This document shows positions 34,468 to 44,143 of a DNA stretch of 64,000 bases, piece by piece. The stretch spans positions 1 through 64,000 of the forward strand of contig JAKAMG010000007.1 in assembly GCA_021812985.1 (NCBI GenBank), written 5' to 3'. Each line of letters starts with the position of its first letter. Position 1 is the stretch's first letter. Source of the stretch: Bacteroidota bacterium (GTDB lineage Bacteria; Bacteroidota; Ignavibacteria; Kryptoniales; JAKASW01). The translations under genes and the position numbers were made by a program. A model generated the notes under the pieces. That model did not search any database. It had not been told where the DNA came from and saw nothing but the letters and a program-made list of their open reading frames with translations.

Positions 34468-37400
34468 ATGGAAAACCTGGAAAACAACTCCCGGCTTGAG
34501 AACGAAAACGGAATCAGAGAATACCAATCGGGAAATTTCGACAAGGCAGTCGCTCATTTCGAAATGGCGGCGCAATTGGACAACAGGAACATAGACGCAC
34601 GGAGGAACCTTGCAGATCTCTATCTTCAGCTTTCACGATACAGCGAGGCCGTCGGAGCCCTTGTCTCTCTCGTGAAAGATTACCCGAACGATACTGAGAC
34701 TCTTATTACTCTTGGAAACCTTTATCAGGAGGCGGGCAAATACGATGACGCCGTCGCCTTCTTCAAACGCGCATTGCAGGTGGATCCTGAAAATGGTGCG
34801 GCAGCTGGGGCACTGCGTCTTGCCAGCCGGCAGTTGACTCCGGGCACCTCACCGGAAGAATCTGAAACCGGACACCTGACGGAGGAGGGACGCCTTCCTA
34901 AAGTGTCGATCATTATTCCCGTTTATAACCAGGTAGCTTATACGAAGCAGTGCATAGAATCCGTGAAAAAGAATACAGGCATCAGAGATTATGAAATAAT
35001 CATCGCTGATGATGCCTCTACGGATGAGACCGCGGCATACCTTGAAACGGTAAGGGATATCGTACGCGTCATACGTAATCAAGATAACCTGGGCTTCATC
35101 TTGAACTGTAACAATGCCGCATCGCAGGCGAACGGGGAGTACCTTGTCTTCCTGAACAACGACACAATCCCGCAGCCTGGATGGCTCGAGGCGCTGCTTG
35201 AATTGGCCGAAGCCGATAGCCGCGTCGGAGTTGTGGGTGCGAAGATGATATGGCCCGACGGCAGACTCCTTGAGGCCGCGAGCGTTGTATTCTCCGACGG
35301 AACTGCATGGAACTTCGGACGCGGAGATACTCCAGACCGGCCGAAGTATAACCATGTCAGGCCGGTGGACTACGTGTCTGGAGGTGGCATGCTAGTCAGG
35401 AAGTCGGTCTGGAACGAGCTCGGAGGGTTCGATACTCGCTACTGTCCGGCGTACTACGACGATATCGATCTATGTTTCGCGGCGCGCAAGGCGGGCTATC
35501 AAGTCCTGTATACTCCGTTTTCCCGAATCATTCACTTCGAGGGAATGACCGGAGGCCGCGACGTGACCCAAGGCGTTAAGCGATACCAGGTGGTTAATCA
35601 ACAGAAATTTCGTGCAAAATGGGCGGCGGATCTTGCCCTCCAGTACGACAACACTCCGAGGAACGTCAATCGGGCATCCTGGCTAGGTGAAGGAAAAAGA
35701 ATCCTTTGGATCGATCACTCATTTCCTCTCCCGAATTTCAATTCTGGTTGTCTTCGAATGAATCATCTCATGAAGACGATGGTGGGGCTTGGACACAAAG
35801 TGACCTATGCTGCGCTGGTGAACCATGATCCCGGCAACTACAAAGTGGAAATGCAAAAAATGGGTGTCGAAACCGCTTGGCTGGGGTACGAAGGCTGGGA
35901 GTTTGCCGACATCACCAAGAAGGGAGCGGTGATAGAGAGTATCCTCAATGCCCTCGAAATCACTTCAAAAGGTTACGACATTATATATTTTTCCTTCTAT
36001 TGGGTTGCCATTCATTTCATTGATAAGATTGCGAAGCGACTGCCTAACGCAATCATTTACGTCGACTCTCACGATATTCACTTCCTGAGAACGCAGCGTG
36101 AGGCCGAGTTGTACGGCGATGAAGCGCATATTCTTCGGGCTCGCCAGACGAAGATAGACGAACTCGGCGTCTACTCGAAAGCCGATGCGGTTCTGACCGT
36201 CACGGAGCAGGACAAAGACGCCCTTACGGGGGAGCTCCCGGGTAAGCCGGTCTTCCTGATGCCCAATGTGCATGATGTTGTTCCTCGGGAAAGAGACTTC
36301 CGCGATCGGAAAGATCTGCTGTTCGTTGGCGGATTCAACCATACGCCAAACGTTGACGCCATGATCTATTTTTGCAAAGAGATCTTCCCGAAGGTTAGAG
36401 AACGCCTCCCGGAGTTGCGACTTTGGATCGTCGGCAGCAATCCACCAAATGAAGTGAAGAGTCTTGAAAGCGAATCCGTCACCGTGACCGGGTGGGTCGA
36501 CAAGACCAAGCCTTACCTGGACTCCTGCCGCGTATCGATAGCGCCGATTCGATATGGCGCCGGTATGAAAGGTAAAATCGGAGAGGCGATGTCGCACGGG
36601 TTGCCAGTGATCACCACGCAGGTTGGCGGCGAGGGAATGGGGATAATCAACGGTGAGCAGGCCCTGGTGGCCGACTCTGTCGATGAATGGGTGGAGGCGA
36701 TCGAGAGACTGTACACAAATCAGGAGTTGTGGAATCGTCTTTCGGAAAACGGTCAGCGCCTTATGGCGGAAAGATACAGCAGCGAGACAATGCGGAGGCG
36801 GGCGGAGAAGCTTCTGTCTTTCACCTCTAAGGAGGCATTGCACGCCGTATCAATGCCTGCAAAGACCTCGGACAATAGAGCGGGTGATACCGCAATTGGG
36901 AAAGCCAGCGGAACCGAAAAGAAGAAAAACATCCTGGTTATCGATCCTTTCCTGCCGCTGTTTGACAGGGCTGCGGGATCACTCCATCTCTTCAACATCC
37001 TTAAAGTCCTGAGAGAGCTCGATTTTAACGTCACATTCCTTGCCATCAACGGGGTGTTTCAGGAACGCTACGTGCCTTACCTGGAGGAAATGGGGATCGA
37101 AACATATGCGGGCGATCATGACGGGATGTCTTTTCAGGGATACGAGTCTTCCTACAGGAGAATAGACTATGCTAAATTCTTTCGGGAGAAGAATTTCGAC
37201 TTTGCCATCATCGATTTCTGGAACGTAGCCGCATACTACATCCCGTTGATTAGAAAATTCTCCCCGTTCACAACGATAATCGTGGACACTGAAGATGTAC
37301 ACTTTGTGCGTGAGTTGAGAGAAGCCCGTGTAAAAGACGATCAAGAATTGATGAAACGCGCGATGGAGAACAAGAAGAATGAACTTCTGGTGTATAGCGC

Positions 37401-39414
37401 GGCAGACGTTCTGTGGGTGGTAACGCAGGACGACAAACAAGCTATCCTGAATGAACTCAACACGGTCAAAGTGGAAATTCGCCCGGTCATTCATGAGCTG
37501 CCGAAGGTGAACCATTCATTCGATGAGCGAAACGGTATTCTCTTCGTCGGAAATTTCAGCCACCGACCCAACCTGGACGCCATTCAGTTCTTCGTGCGCG
37601 AAGTGATGCCGATCGTTCGGAAGACTATTCCGGACATACGCCTTCACGTGGTGGGAAACGATCCAAGGAATTCAGTCGCGCCGCTCGCTTCGGAAAATGT
37701 TATCGTCGAGGGATACGTGGAAGATTTATCGGAGTGTTACAATAATAGCAGGGTATCGGTAGCTCCCCTGAGATACGGCGCAGGTCTGAAAGGGAAGGTG
37801 GTCGAATCGCTTTCGTATGGCGTTCCGGTCGTGACTACCTCAGTCGGTGTTGAAGGAACTGGGCTGCGTGACGGATCAGAAGTCCTTATTGCGGACAACC
37901 CGGCCGATATCGCCGAGAAGATAATTCTTGCTTGCACTGATAAAGAATTGTGGACCAAATTGTCCGTCCAGGGGAGGATGGTCATGGAAAAAAAGTGGTC
38001 CTTCGAGGCGGGGAGAGAGAACCTGGAAGTCCTTCTGTCCCAGGACCGGCTTACACCGAGAAGTTGGGCCAACAAGCTTATCTCGATAGTCATCCTGACG
38101 TATAACCAGCTGGAATATACGAAGCTCACGATAGACAGCATCCGGAGAAACACGAAGCTACCCTACGAATTGATTGTAGTTGATAACGCTTCCTCTGACG
38201 GCACAGTTGAATACTTGAAGTCACAAAAAGACATTCATGCGATTTTCAACGAGGAGAATCTCGGCTTTCCCGCGGGATGCAATGAGGGTATAGAAGCCTC
38301 AACCGGCGATTACATATTACTTCTAAACAACGATGTGATCGTACCGAAAGAATGGCTGGAGGGTCTGGTTGAGTGTGCGCAGAGTTCTCCGAGAATCGGC
38401 ATCGTTGGGCCGATGAGTAATCGCATAAGCGGGTATCAGCTCGAACAGAAAGTCGGGTACAGGAAAGTCAGTCAGGTACAAGACTTTGCAGCGAAGTACA
38501 GGCGTAAAAACCGCAAACGCTGGATCGAAGTACCGCGGGTGGCCGGTTTCTGCATGTTGATCAAGCGCGATCTCATCGACAGGATCGGCGGCCTCGATAC
38601 CGCGTTCGGGATGGGGAACTGCGAAGACGATGACTTCTGTGTAAGAGCAAGGCTCGCGGGATACGGGACGGTCGTCGCCGGCGACGTCTTCATTCATCAC
38701 TTCGGTAGCGTAAGCTTCGGCAAGGATGGACTGGAGAAATACAAGGAATTCATCAGGGTGAACGAGCTTGTCTTCAAAGAAAAATGGGGAGTAACCCCGC
38801 TCGAGTGGTGGCGGGAAGGGAAACAAATAACGAAAAGCTCAGGCCTGTTTGTTCCTCTAAAACCTGTCGAAACCGAAAAGACCCTTGTTGCGCCCCAGCC
38901 TCCTACAAATGTTGATGTCGCCGAGTCAGTTCAACAGAACGCCACCGGTAAGACGATACTCGAAGACGGCGAGACAGATTCTCGATCGGACAGCGATGAG
39001 AACATCTCCGGCGACCTGACATCCGCGTACCATCATGCGCGCCAGCTCGCGATGGACGGCGACTTAGAGGAAGCAATTCAGTCTTTCGAAACATTACTTG
39101 AAGACAATCCAGCCCATTCCGGAGCACTGAACGATTTGGGGGCGCTATACTTCCAGAAAGGTCTAAAGGATAAAGCCTTGCGACTCTTTAAGGAATCGGT
39201 GGAATCATCTCCGCTAAATTTTGATGCATTGCGGAACCTGGCGGATCTTTACGTGGATTCAGGTAGGATCGACGAGGCGCTAATTGTCCTCAAGGATATC
39301 TTGACTAAGAAGCCCAATGATCAGGAGTCATTACAGAAGATCGGCGCGCTTTGCAACGCCTTAGGAAGGACCGAGGACGCAGCATTCTTCTTGGCTCGGA
39401 TCAATGAAGCTTAG
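34468..39414 (+). CDS. Giant TPR - GT2 - GT4 - GT4 - GT2 - TPR glycosyltransferase
   Basis: 1648 residues. Modules: TPR (1-120); GT2 (about 145-390) with NND at 230-232 and DDIDLC at 331-336; GT4 (about 410-785) with RYGAGMKGK at 695-703; second GT4 (about 820-1195) with RYGAGLKGK at 1102-1110; second GT2 (about 1203-1450) with NND at 1287-1289 and EDDDFC at 1386-1391; acidic linker; TPR (about 1515-1648). The two GT4 modules are evident duplicates and the order is mirror-symmetric. Both lack the first glutamate of the classical EX7E motif, as in the Glyco_trans_1_4 subgroup. It should add several sugars in turn to one acceptor; donors and acceptor are unknown. Confidence 0.9.
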   Translation: MENLENNSRLENENGIREYQSGNFDKAVAHFEMAAQLDNRNIDARRNLADLYLQLSRYSEAVGALVSLVKDYPNDTETLITLGNLYQEAGKYDDAVAFFKRALQVDPENGAAAGALRLASRQLTPGTSPEESETGHLTEEGRLPKVSIIIPVYNQVAYTKQCIESVKKNTGIRDYEIIIADDASTDETAAYLETVRDIVRVIRNQDNLGFILNCNNAASQANGEYLVFLNNDTIPQPGWLEALLELAEADSRVGVVGAKMIWPDGRLLEAASVVFSDGTAWNFGRGDTPDRPKYNHVRPVDYVSGGGMLVRKSVWNELGGFDTRYCPAYYDDIDLCFAARKAGYQVLYTPFSRIIHFEGMTGGRDVTQGVKRYQVVNQQKFRAKWAADLALQYDNTPRNVNRASWLGEGKRILWIDHSFPLPNFNSGCLRMNHLMKTMVGLGHKVTYAALVNHDPGNYKVEMQKMGVETAWLGYEGWEFADITKKGAVIESILNALEITSKGYDIIYFSFYWVAIHFIDKIAKRLPNAIIYVDSHDIHFLRTQREAELYGDEAHILRARQTKIDELGVYSKADAVLTVTEQDKDALTGELPGKPVFLMPNVHDVVPRERDFRDRKDLLFVGGFNHTPNVDAMIYFCKEIFPKVRERLPELRLWIVGSNPPNEVKSLESESVTVTGWVDKTKPYLDSCRVSIAPIRYGAGMKGKIGEAMSHGLPVITTQVGGEGMGIINGEQALVADSVDEWVEAIERLYTNQELWNRLSENGQRLMAERYSSETMRRRAEKLLSFTSKEALHAVSMPAKTSDNRAGDTAIGKASGTEKKKNILVIDPFLPLFDRAAGSLHLFNILKVLRELDFNVTFLAINGVFQERYVPYLEEMGIETYAGDHDGMSFQGYESSYRRIDYAKFFREKNFDFAIIDFWNVAAYYIPLIRKFSPFTTIIVDTEDVHFVRELREARVKDDQELMKRAMENKKNELLVYSAADVLWVVTQDDKQAILNELNTVKVEIRPVIHELPKVNHSFDERNGILFVGNFSHRPNLDAIQFFVREVMPIVRKTIPDIRLHVVGNDPRNSVAPLASENVIVEGYVEDLSECYNNSRVSVAPLRYGAGLKGKVVESLSYGVPVVTTSVGVEGTGLRDGSEVLIADNPADIAEKIILACTDKELWTKLSVQGRMVMEKKWSFEAGRENLEVLLSQDRLTPRSWANKLISIVILTYNQLEYTKLTIDSIRRNTKLPYELIVVDNASSDGTVEYLKSQKDIHAIFNEENLGFPAGCNEGIEASTGDYILLLNNDVIVPKEWLEGLVECAQSSPRIGIVGPMSNRISGYQLEQKVGYRKVSQVQDFAAKYRRKNRKRWIEVPRVAGFCMLIKRDLIDRIGGLDTAFGMGNCEDDDFCVRARLAGYGTVVAGDVFIHHFGSVSFGKDGLEKYKEFIRVNELVFKEKWGVTPLEWWREGKQITKSSGLFVPLKPVETEKTLVAPQPPTNVDVAESVQQNATGKTILEDGETDSRSDSDENISGDLTSAYHHARQLAMDGDLEEAIQSFETLLEDNPAHSGALNDLGALYFQKGLKDKALRLFKESVESSPLNFDALRNLADLYVDSGRIDEALIVLKDILTKKPNDQESLQKIGALCNALGRTEDAAFFLARINEA

Positions 39415-39523
39415 GTGGGCTCGCGGGGCAGAGGCACGGAAAAGGATGAGCCGGGGCCATCGGTTGGTAGCCGGAGAGTTTTCCGGACGCTGCTAACATG
39501 TGCCGCCTTGGTGGACGGGCGAT

Positions 39524-40663
39524 TTGAGTAAGATTATTATCGACGGGCCTCTGGCCACTCTCAGCTCTGCTGCGATTATAAATCGTGCGCTGTTTCAGGG
39601 CCTTTCGAAGTTCGGGCATGATGTCTTCGCGAGTCCCGCTCACGGGAACAGCGTCATCCGCGGCGATGACGGCGATGGGGAATTGAAAATTGCGGCTCAA
39701 AAGGTTCGAGATGACATTGAGCCTGATATTACGATCAGAAACGTCTGGCCACCGCGTTTTGTCCGACCGCGTACTGGCAAATTGATTATGATTCAGCCTT
39801 GGGAATTCGGAAGTATTCCCCTGTCATGGATTACCGATTTCAACATGGGAGCCGATCAGGTATGGGTACCAAGCAATTTCGTGAGAGATGTATTCATCCG
39901 TGACGGACTCCCTACGGACAAAGTGCAGAGGGTTCCGAATGGTTTTGATCCGGAAGTTTTCAGGCCCGACGGCGCTCGATATCCCTTGAAGACGAAGAAG
40001 AGTTTCAAGTTCCTTTTTGTTGGAGGCGCCATCCCAAGGAAGGGGATAGATATTCTGCTGACTGCATACTCGTCTGTTTTTGGGTCCGTAGATGATGTCT
40101 GTCTTGTTATCAAGGACTTCGGTGCGGATTCCTTTTATAAGGAAATGACGTTCAGAAATAAGATCCTGGCATTCGCCGAAAGGCCTGGGGTGGCGGAAAT
40201 TGAATACATCGACTCCACCTTGACACAATTGGATCTTGCCGCCTTATATCGTTCCTGCGACGTCCTGGTACACCCTTATCGTGGCGAGGGCTTCGGGCTC
40301 CCGATTCTTGAATCTATGGCCAGCGGTACGCCGCCGATGGTGACAAGCGGAGGACCGGCGCCCGAATTTTGCAGAAGCGAATACAGTGTCCTCCTAAAGT
40401 GCGACGAGAAATTGCTAGACGACAAGCAAGTCTTCGGAATGCAGACTGTAAGCTATCCTTCGATATTCAAAGTGAGTTTGGATGATCTAGCGGAGAAAAT
40501 TCTCTGGGCAAGTAAAAACCGAAATGTACTAAGAGAGCTTGGAAGAAACGGCGCATCGTATGCCAGAGAGCGTTGGACGTGGAATGCGGCGGTGAGAGAG
40601 GCTGATAGAAGATTAAATGAATTGGCGGAGAACCGACAACCGGCCTCACCATTGAGCTTATGA
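39524..40663 (+). CDS. Glycosyltransferase family 4
   Basis: About 379 residues of a retaining GT-B enzyme. The N-terminal domain starts IIIDGPLATLSSAA; the donor domain shows FLFVGGAIPRKGID (about 161-174) and HPYRGEGFGLPILESMASG (about 247-265), which holds an intact EX7E motif. The TTG start at 39524 lies nine bases from GGTGG; a GTG at 39500 is in frame. It shares its last four bases with the next gene and follows the giant glycosyltransferase by about 110 bases, so it likely acts in the same pathway. Confidence 0.82.
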   Translation: MSKIIIDGPLATLSSAAIINRALFQGLSKFGHDVFASPAHGNSVIRGDDGDGELKIAAQKVRDDIEPDITIRNVWPPRFVRPRTGKLIMIQPWEFGSIPLSWITDFNMGADQVWVPSNFVRDVFIRDGLPTDKVQRVPNGFDPEVFRPDGARYPLKTKKSFKFLFVGGAIPRKGIDILLTAYSSVFGSVDDVCLVIKDFGADSFYKEMTFRNKILAFAERPGVAEIEYIDSTLTQLDLAALYRSCDVLVHPYRGEGFGLPILESMASGTPPMVTSGGPAPEFCRSEYSVLLKCDEKLLDDKQVFGMQTVSYPSIFKVSLDDLAEKILWASKNRNVLRELGRNGASYARERWTWNAAVREADRRLNELAENRQPASPLSL

Positions 40664-41643
40664 CCGGCACTCTGGATGAATTTATCAGGAAAACGGACGG
40701 TAGGTACTACTTTCTAAACGACGAGCTGCTGAAGGTAGCATTGTCCATTTTGCAGGTCGACTCTGAGCCCCGCAGAGTCGAGCTAATCAGGAGATTTATG
40801 TCTCCCTTTGCGGGTATCGGGGATTTTCGTGTACACTTCGACGGGGCGGGCGACGCACTCCTTTTATTGTCGACCTTCTATGATAAATCCCCTCATTCTT
40901 CAATTGTCAGTGTGACGAAGTCTCCGGATTCTGCGAAGAGTCTATTCGAAGCTTTCCCGGGACTGGAAAGGATTTATATCCTTCCATATCCGCAGAATTA
41001 TATCATCCATGTTTTATTGAGAAGGCTGTTTAAAGGGATGGCGAATTGTCGCGGAATGGGCGTGACGCCCGTTGATCCTGATTATTTTAGGGAATGGGAA
41101 AACGGTCTTGACATTTCTGCAAAATACGGCGTGATCCGTCACCCACGATGGGTCGATATGTTCATGGGCCAGGACTCTGAATCCGCCAATCAGGTGGTCA
41201 TCCAACCAGTAGGCGGGATCTCCCCCCTTGACAGCTCTTCGAGGAAGATGATCCGCAATGACGAGCTGAAGGAAATTATTGGGCTTCTGAATGGACACGG
41301 GATTAGACCTGCGATAATCGGAGTGCCTGAAGAAAGACCTCTGTACTCCATCGAAAGCCTCGAATATGCTGACCACAGGGGTATGGTATTCGCCAAGCAA
41401 ATGATACTAATAAGGAATGCTAGGCTCTTCATAGGAGCCGACTCGTGGGGAAAGACTTTTGCGGCGTTATGCGAGATTCCATCGATTGTGTTCCATTCCT
41501 TGAGGGGGGAGCAAAGAAATGGTCTGCCGGAAGTTGGGGACAACGTTTTCCTCAAACCGTGGCCATCCATCAGCGTTGTCAATGAGGTGGATGAATTGAG
41601 GCGTCAGCTGATTATCCGCAGGATTCTTCAACCTGTTCTGTAG
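40660..41643 (+). CDS. GT9-like (ADP-heptose-type) glycosyltransferase, divergent
   Basis: A 327-residue protein whose C-terminal half resembles the donor domain of GT9 heptosyltransferases: QPVGGISPLD near residue 185 and FIGADSWGKTFAALCEIPSIVF near 257-278, where typical GT9 proteins read TDTGxxHLAAAxGxPxxxxF. The conserved His of that motif is replaced (Lys/Thr region), so donor use may differ or activity may be lost. The ATG overlaps the previous stop by four bases (ATGA). It closes the 16-kb region. Confidence 0.62.
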   Translation: MTGTLDEFIRKTDGRYYFLNDELLKVALSILQVDSEPRRVELIRRFMSPFAGIGDFRVHFDGAGDALLLLSTFYDKSPHSSIVSVTKSPDSAKSLFEAFPGLERIYILPYPQNYIIHVLLRRLFKGMANCRGMGVTPVDPDYFREWENGLDISAKYGVIRHPRWVDMFMGQDSESANQVVIQPVGGISPLDSSSRKMIRNDELKEIIGLLNGHGIRPAIIGVPEERPLYSIESLEYADHRGMVFAKQMILIRNARLFIGADSWGKTFAALCEIPSIVFHSLRGEQRNGLPEVGDNVFLKPWPSISVVNEVDELRRQLIIRRILQPVL

Positions 41644-41732
41644 CCCATTCTCTCTCTATTTGAAACAGGGGTATCCAAGTTGTTCTTTTGTGAATCATCA
41701 CTTCCCCCAGCTATTCCAGCCGGTCCTCATCA

Positions 41733-41761
41733 TTGTCTCTCTCTCTACAATCGCTTAAATT
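41733..41761 (+). promoter_or_regulatory. Candidate promoter of prfB-lolCED
   Basis: TTGTCT at 41733-41738 and TAAATT at 41756-41761 are 17 bases apart. Transcription would begin near 41768, 14 bases before the prfB ATG, leaving room for the purine-rich AAAGAGAGAAA. Confidence 0.38.
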
Positions 41762-41781
41762 ATATCCAAAAAGAGAGAAAA

Positions 41782-42901
41782 ATGTTCGAACCCCAGAAAC
41801 AGAAGGCCTCCGAGTTGAAAACCAGGATTGACAACCTACGGAGGTTTCTTTGACGTCGATGGCAAACGCGACGAGATAGAAAAACTTCACAAGGATACGC
41901 TGGAGCAGAGTTTCTGGGATGACAACCGCGCTGCTCAGCAGGTCATGGGTCACCTCACGGATCTCAAAACCTGGGTCGACGAATGGGATGAGGCGAGCAA
42001 GAACGTCACCGATGCCGCCGCGTTTCTTGAACTCGCCGAGGAAGACGGGGACGAATCCCATATTACCGATATCGAGTCCGAGTTGGCTCGCGCTGATAAG
42101 CTCGTCTCGGATCTCGAGTTCAAGAAGATGCTGGGAAATGAGGACGACGACAAAAACGCCATTTTAACTATTCATTCCGGAGCAGGCGGTACAGAGGCCC
42201 AGGACTGGGCTCAGATGCTCATGAGGATGTATGTCAGGTGGGGTGAGCGGAGCGGCTTTAAGATGGACATCGCCGATATACTCGACGGTGAAGGAGCCGG
42301 CATAAAGAGCGTCACGATAGAGGTGATCGGGAAGTATGCGTTCGGATACCTTAAGGCCGAAAACGGCGTTCACAGGCTCGTAAGGATATCACCGTTCGAT
42401 TCGAATGCGCGGAGACATACCAGCTTTGCCTCTGTATTCGTCTATCCCGAAGTCGAGGCGGACGTCGAAATTGAAATCGACCCCAAGGATATAATATTTG
42501 AAACGTACAGGTCAGGCGGTCACGGTGGCCAGAACGTAAACAAGGTCGAGACTGCAGTTCGGCTCATCCATCAGCCAACCGGAATCGTGGTGGCGTGTCA
42601 GCAGGAAAGGTCGCAGTTTCAGAACCGGGAACGCGCCATGAAGATGCTCCGGTCCAGGCTTTACCAGGTCCGCAAGGAGGAGGAAGAAGCCAGGAAGAAT
42701 GCCATCGAGGGGACCAAGAAGAAAATTGAGTGGGGGAGTCAGATAAGGTCGTATGTATTCCATCCGTACAACCTTGTTAAGGACCACAGGACGGGAGTGG
42801 AGACAAGCGACGTGCATTCGGTCATGGATGGCGACATAGACGAGTTCATTCGGGGCTTCCTCATGGAGTTCGGCCTGGCTAACGGAGAAGGGGCAAAATA
42901 A
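41782..42901 (+). CDS. prfB: Peptide chain release factor 2, with programmed +1 frameshift
   Basis: RF2 releases the finished peptide at UGA and UAA. The first 23 codons (41782-41850) end in an in-frame TGA at 41851-41853; the rest continues in the +1 frame from 41852, giving 372 residues. Motifs prove the identity: SPF (203-205), which reads the stop codon, and GGQ (248-250), which triggers hydrolysis. The ATG is preceded by AAAGAGAGAAA. Without the frameshift the gene looks like a truncated frame starting at 41828. Autoregulation by RF2 level is the known role of the slip in this family. The lolC gene follows three bases later. Confidence 0.93.
41840..41854 (+). promoter_or_regulatory. Programmed frameshift site of prfB
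   Basis: An internal Shine-Dalgarno GGAGG (41840-41844), three bases, the slippery CTT (41848-41850) and TGAC. Spacing and order match the classical bacterial RF2 signal: when RF2 is scarce the ribosome stalls at UGA and slips +1 on the CUU codon. Confidence 0.93.
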
Positions 42902-42904
42902 ATA

Positions 42905-44143
42905 GTGGGCTACACTTCGTTTGTCGCGAGGCGGCTCGCGCAGTCCCGCTCGCACAACCGTTTTGTCTCATACCTCGCGGTCTTTGCCACGATCGGCCTC
43001 GCCATCGGCACCATGGCACTCCTGATTACGGTATCTATCCTCAACGGATTCGAAAAGAAGATTTCAGAAAACGTCTCCAATTTCACGGCCAATATAGAAA
43101 TTCAGGGGTTCGAGCGGGTACCACTCCCCGATTACATGACCACCCTCCGCACCATAACGCAACAACGGAATGTTAAATCAGTTTCACCGTTTGTCTCCCA
43201 TGAGGCAATGATGAGGGTCCATCGGAGTTCAGGCATCGAGGCTCCCTCAACCGACGGAATTCTCCTCAAGGGCGTATTGCCCGAGTATGATAACAGCAGT
43301 CTCCGGAACGAGATCAAGGAGGGTAAGTACGACCTCTCTTCGACCGGAGGCATGTCTCCTCTTCTGATAGGTTCAAAGCTCGCGAGGAGACTTCAGATCA
43401 AAGTCGGTGACACCGTTTTCGTTTTCGGAGTGGATGGGATTCCTTCTCCGATCAATCCGCCCAAGGTACTCTCATTTGTGGTGAAAGGGATTTACGAAAC
43501 GGGGATGTCCGACTATGACGACATCTACGGCTACACGAATCTGACTTCTGCCTCATACCTTTTCAACATGCCCGCGAACAGCGTTTCAGGATTTGACGTG
43601 ATGGTACGGGACCTCAGGACCGTCGGCGAGACTTCGCAGCAGCTTGAGACCACTCTCGGTTATCCATATTACCCGCGGACGATGTACCAGATGTACCGCA
43701 ATCTCTTCGCTTGGATCGAGCTCCAGAAGAAGCCTATACCCATTGTGATTGCGCTCATCATCATCGTGGCAGCATTCAATATTGTCGGGACGCTTCTCAT
43801 GATCGTCCTGGAAAAGATGAACGCGGTGGGTGTTCTTAAGACTCTCGGTGCAACACGTGGGGCGATCACGAGGATATTCCTGACTCAGGGAGCGTTTATA
43901 GGTGCTGCGGGCACTCTGCTTGGGAGCGGACTGGCGTACATCATCCTTGAACTGCAGAGCAGGTACGGCCTGATCCATATTCCCGGCGACGTCTACTTCA
44001 TGAACACTGTACCCGTCGCAATGAAGGCAGGCGATTTCATTTTAATTGGGGGAATAGCCTTTGTACTATCGCTCCTCGCCTCCTATATACCTGCGCGCAC
44101 GGCATCGGGGTTCGACCCGCTTGAATCGGTGCGGTTCTACTGA
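42905..44143 (+). CDS. lolC: LolC/LolE-like lipoprotein-release permease (first copy)
   Basis: A 412-residue FtsX-family permease. One membrane segment near residues 22-44 is followed by a periplasmic MacB-type domain (about 60-270) and three C-terminal segments (about 275-400). With LolD it extracts lipoproteins from the inner membrane for transfer toward the outer membrane. The GTG start at 42905 follows prfB by three bases. A second, similar permease overlaps its stop and the ATPase comes next, which is the usual LolCED content. Assignment of C versus E is by order only. Confidence 0.82.
   Translation: MGYTSFVARRLAQSRSHNRFVSYLAVFATIGLAIGTMALLITVSILNGFEKKISENVSNFTANIEIQGFERVPLPDYMTTLRTITQQRNVKSVSPFVSHEAMMRVHRSSGIEAPSTDGILLKGVLPEYDNSSLRNEIKEGKYDLSSTGGMSPLLIGSKLARRLQIKVGDTVFVFGVDGIPSPINPPKVLSFVVKGIYETGMSDYDDIYGYTNLTSASYLFNMPANSVSGFDVMVRDLRTVGETSQQLETTLGYPYYPRTMYQMYRNLFAWIELQKKPIPIVIALIIIVAAFNIVGTLLMIVLEKMNAVGVLKTLGATRGAITRIFLTQGAFIGAAGTLLGSGLAYIILELQSRYGLIHIPGDVYFMNTVPVAMKAGDFILIGGIAFVLSLLASYIPARTASGFDPLESVRFY

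Noticed and set aside
41828-42901. prfB as a truncated gene beginning at TTG 41828
   Set aside because: The upstream 23 codons and a classical frameshift signal show that the real start is ATG 41782.
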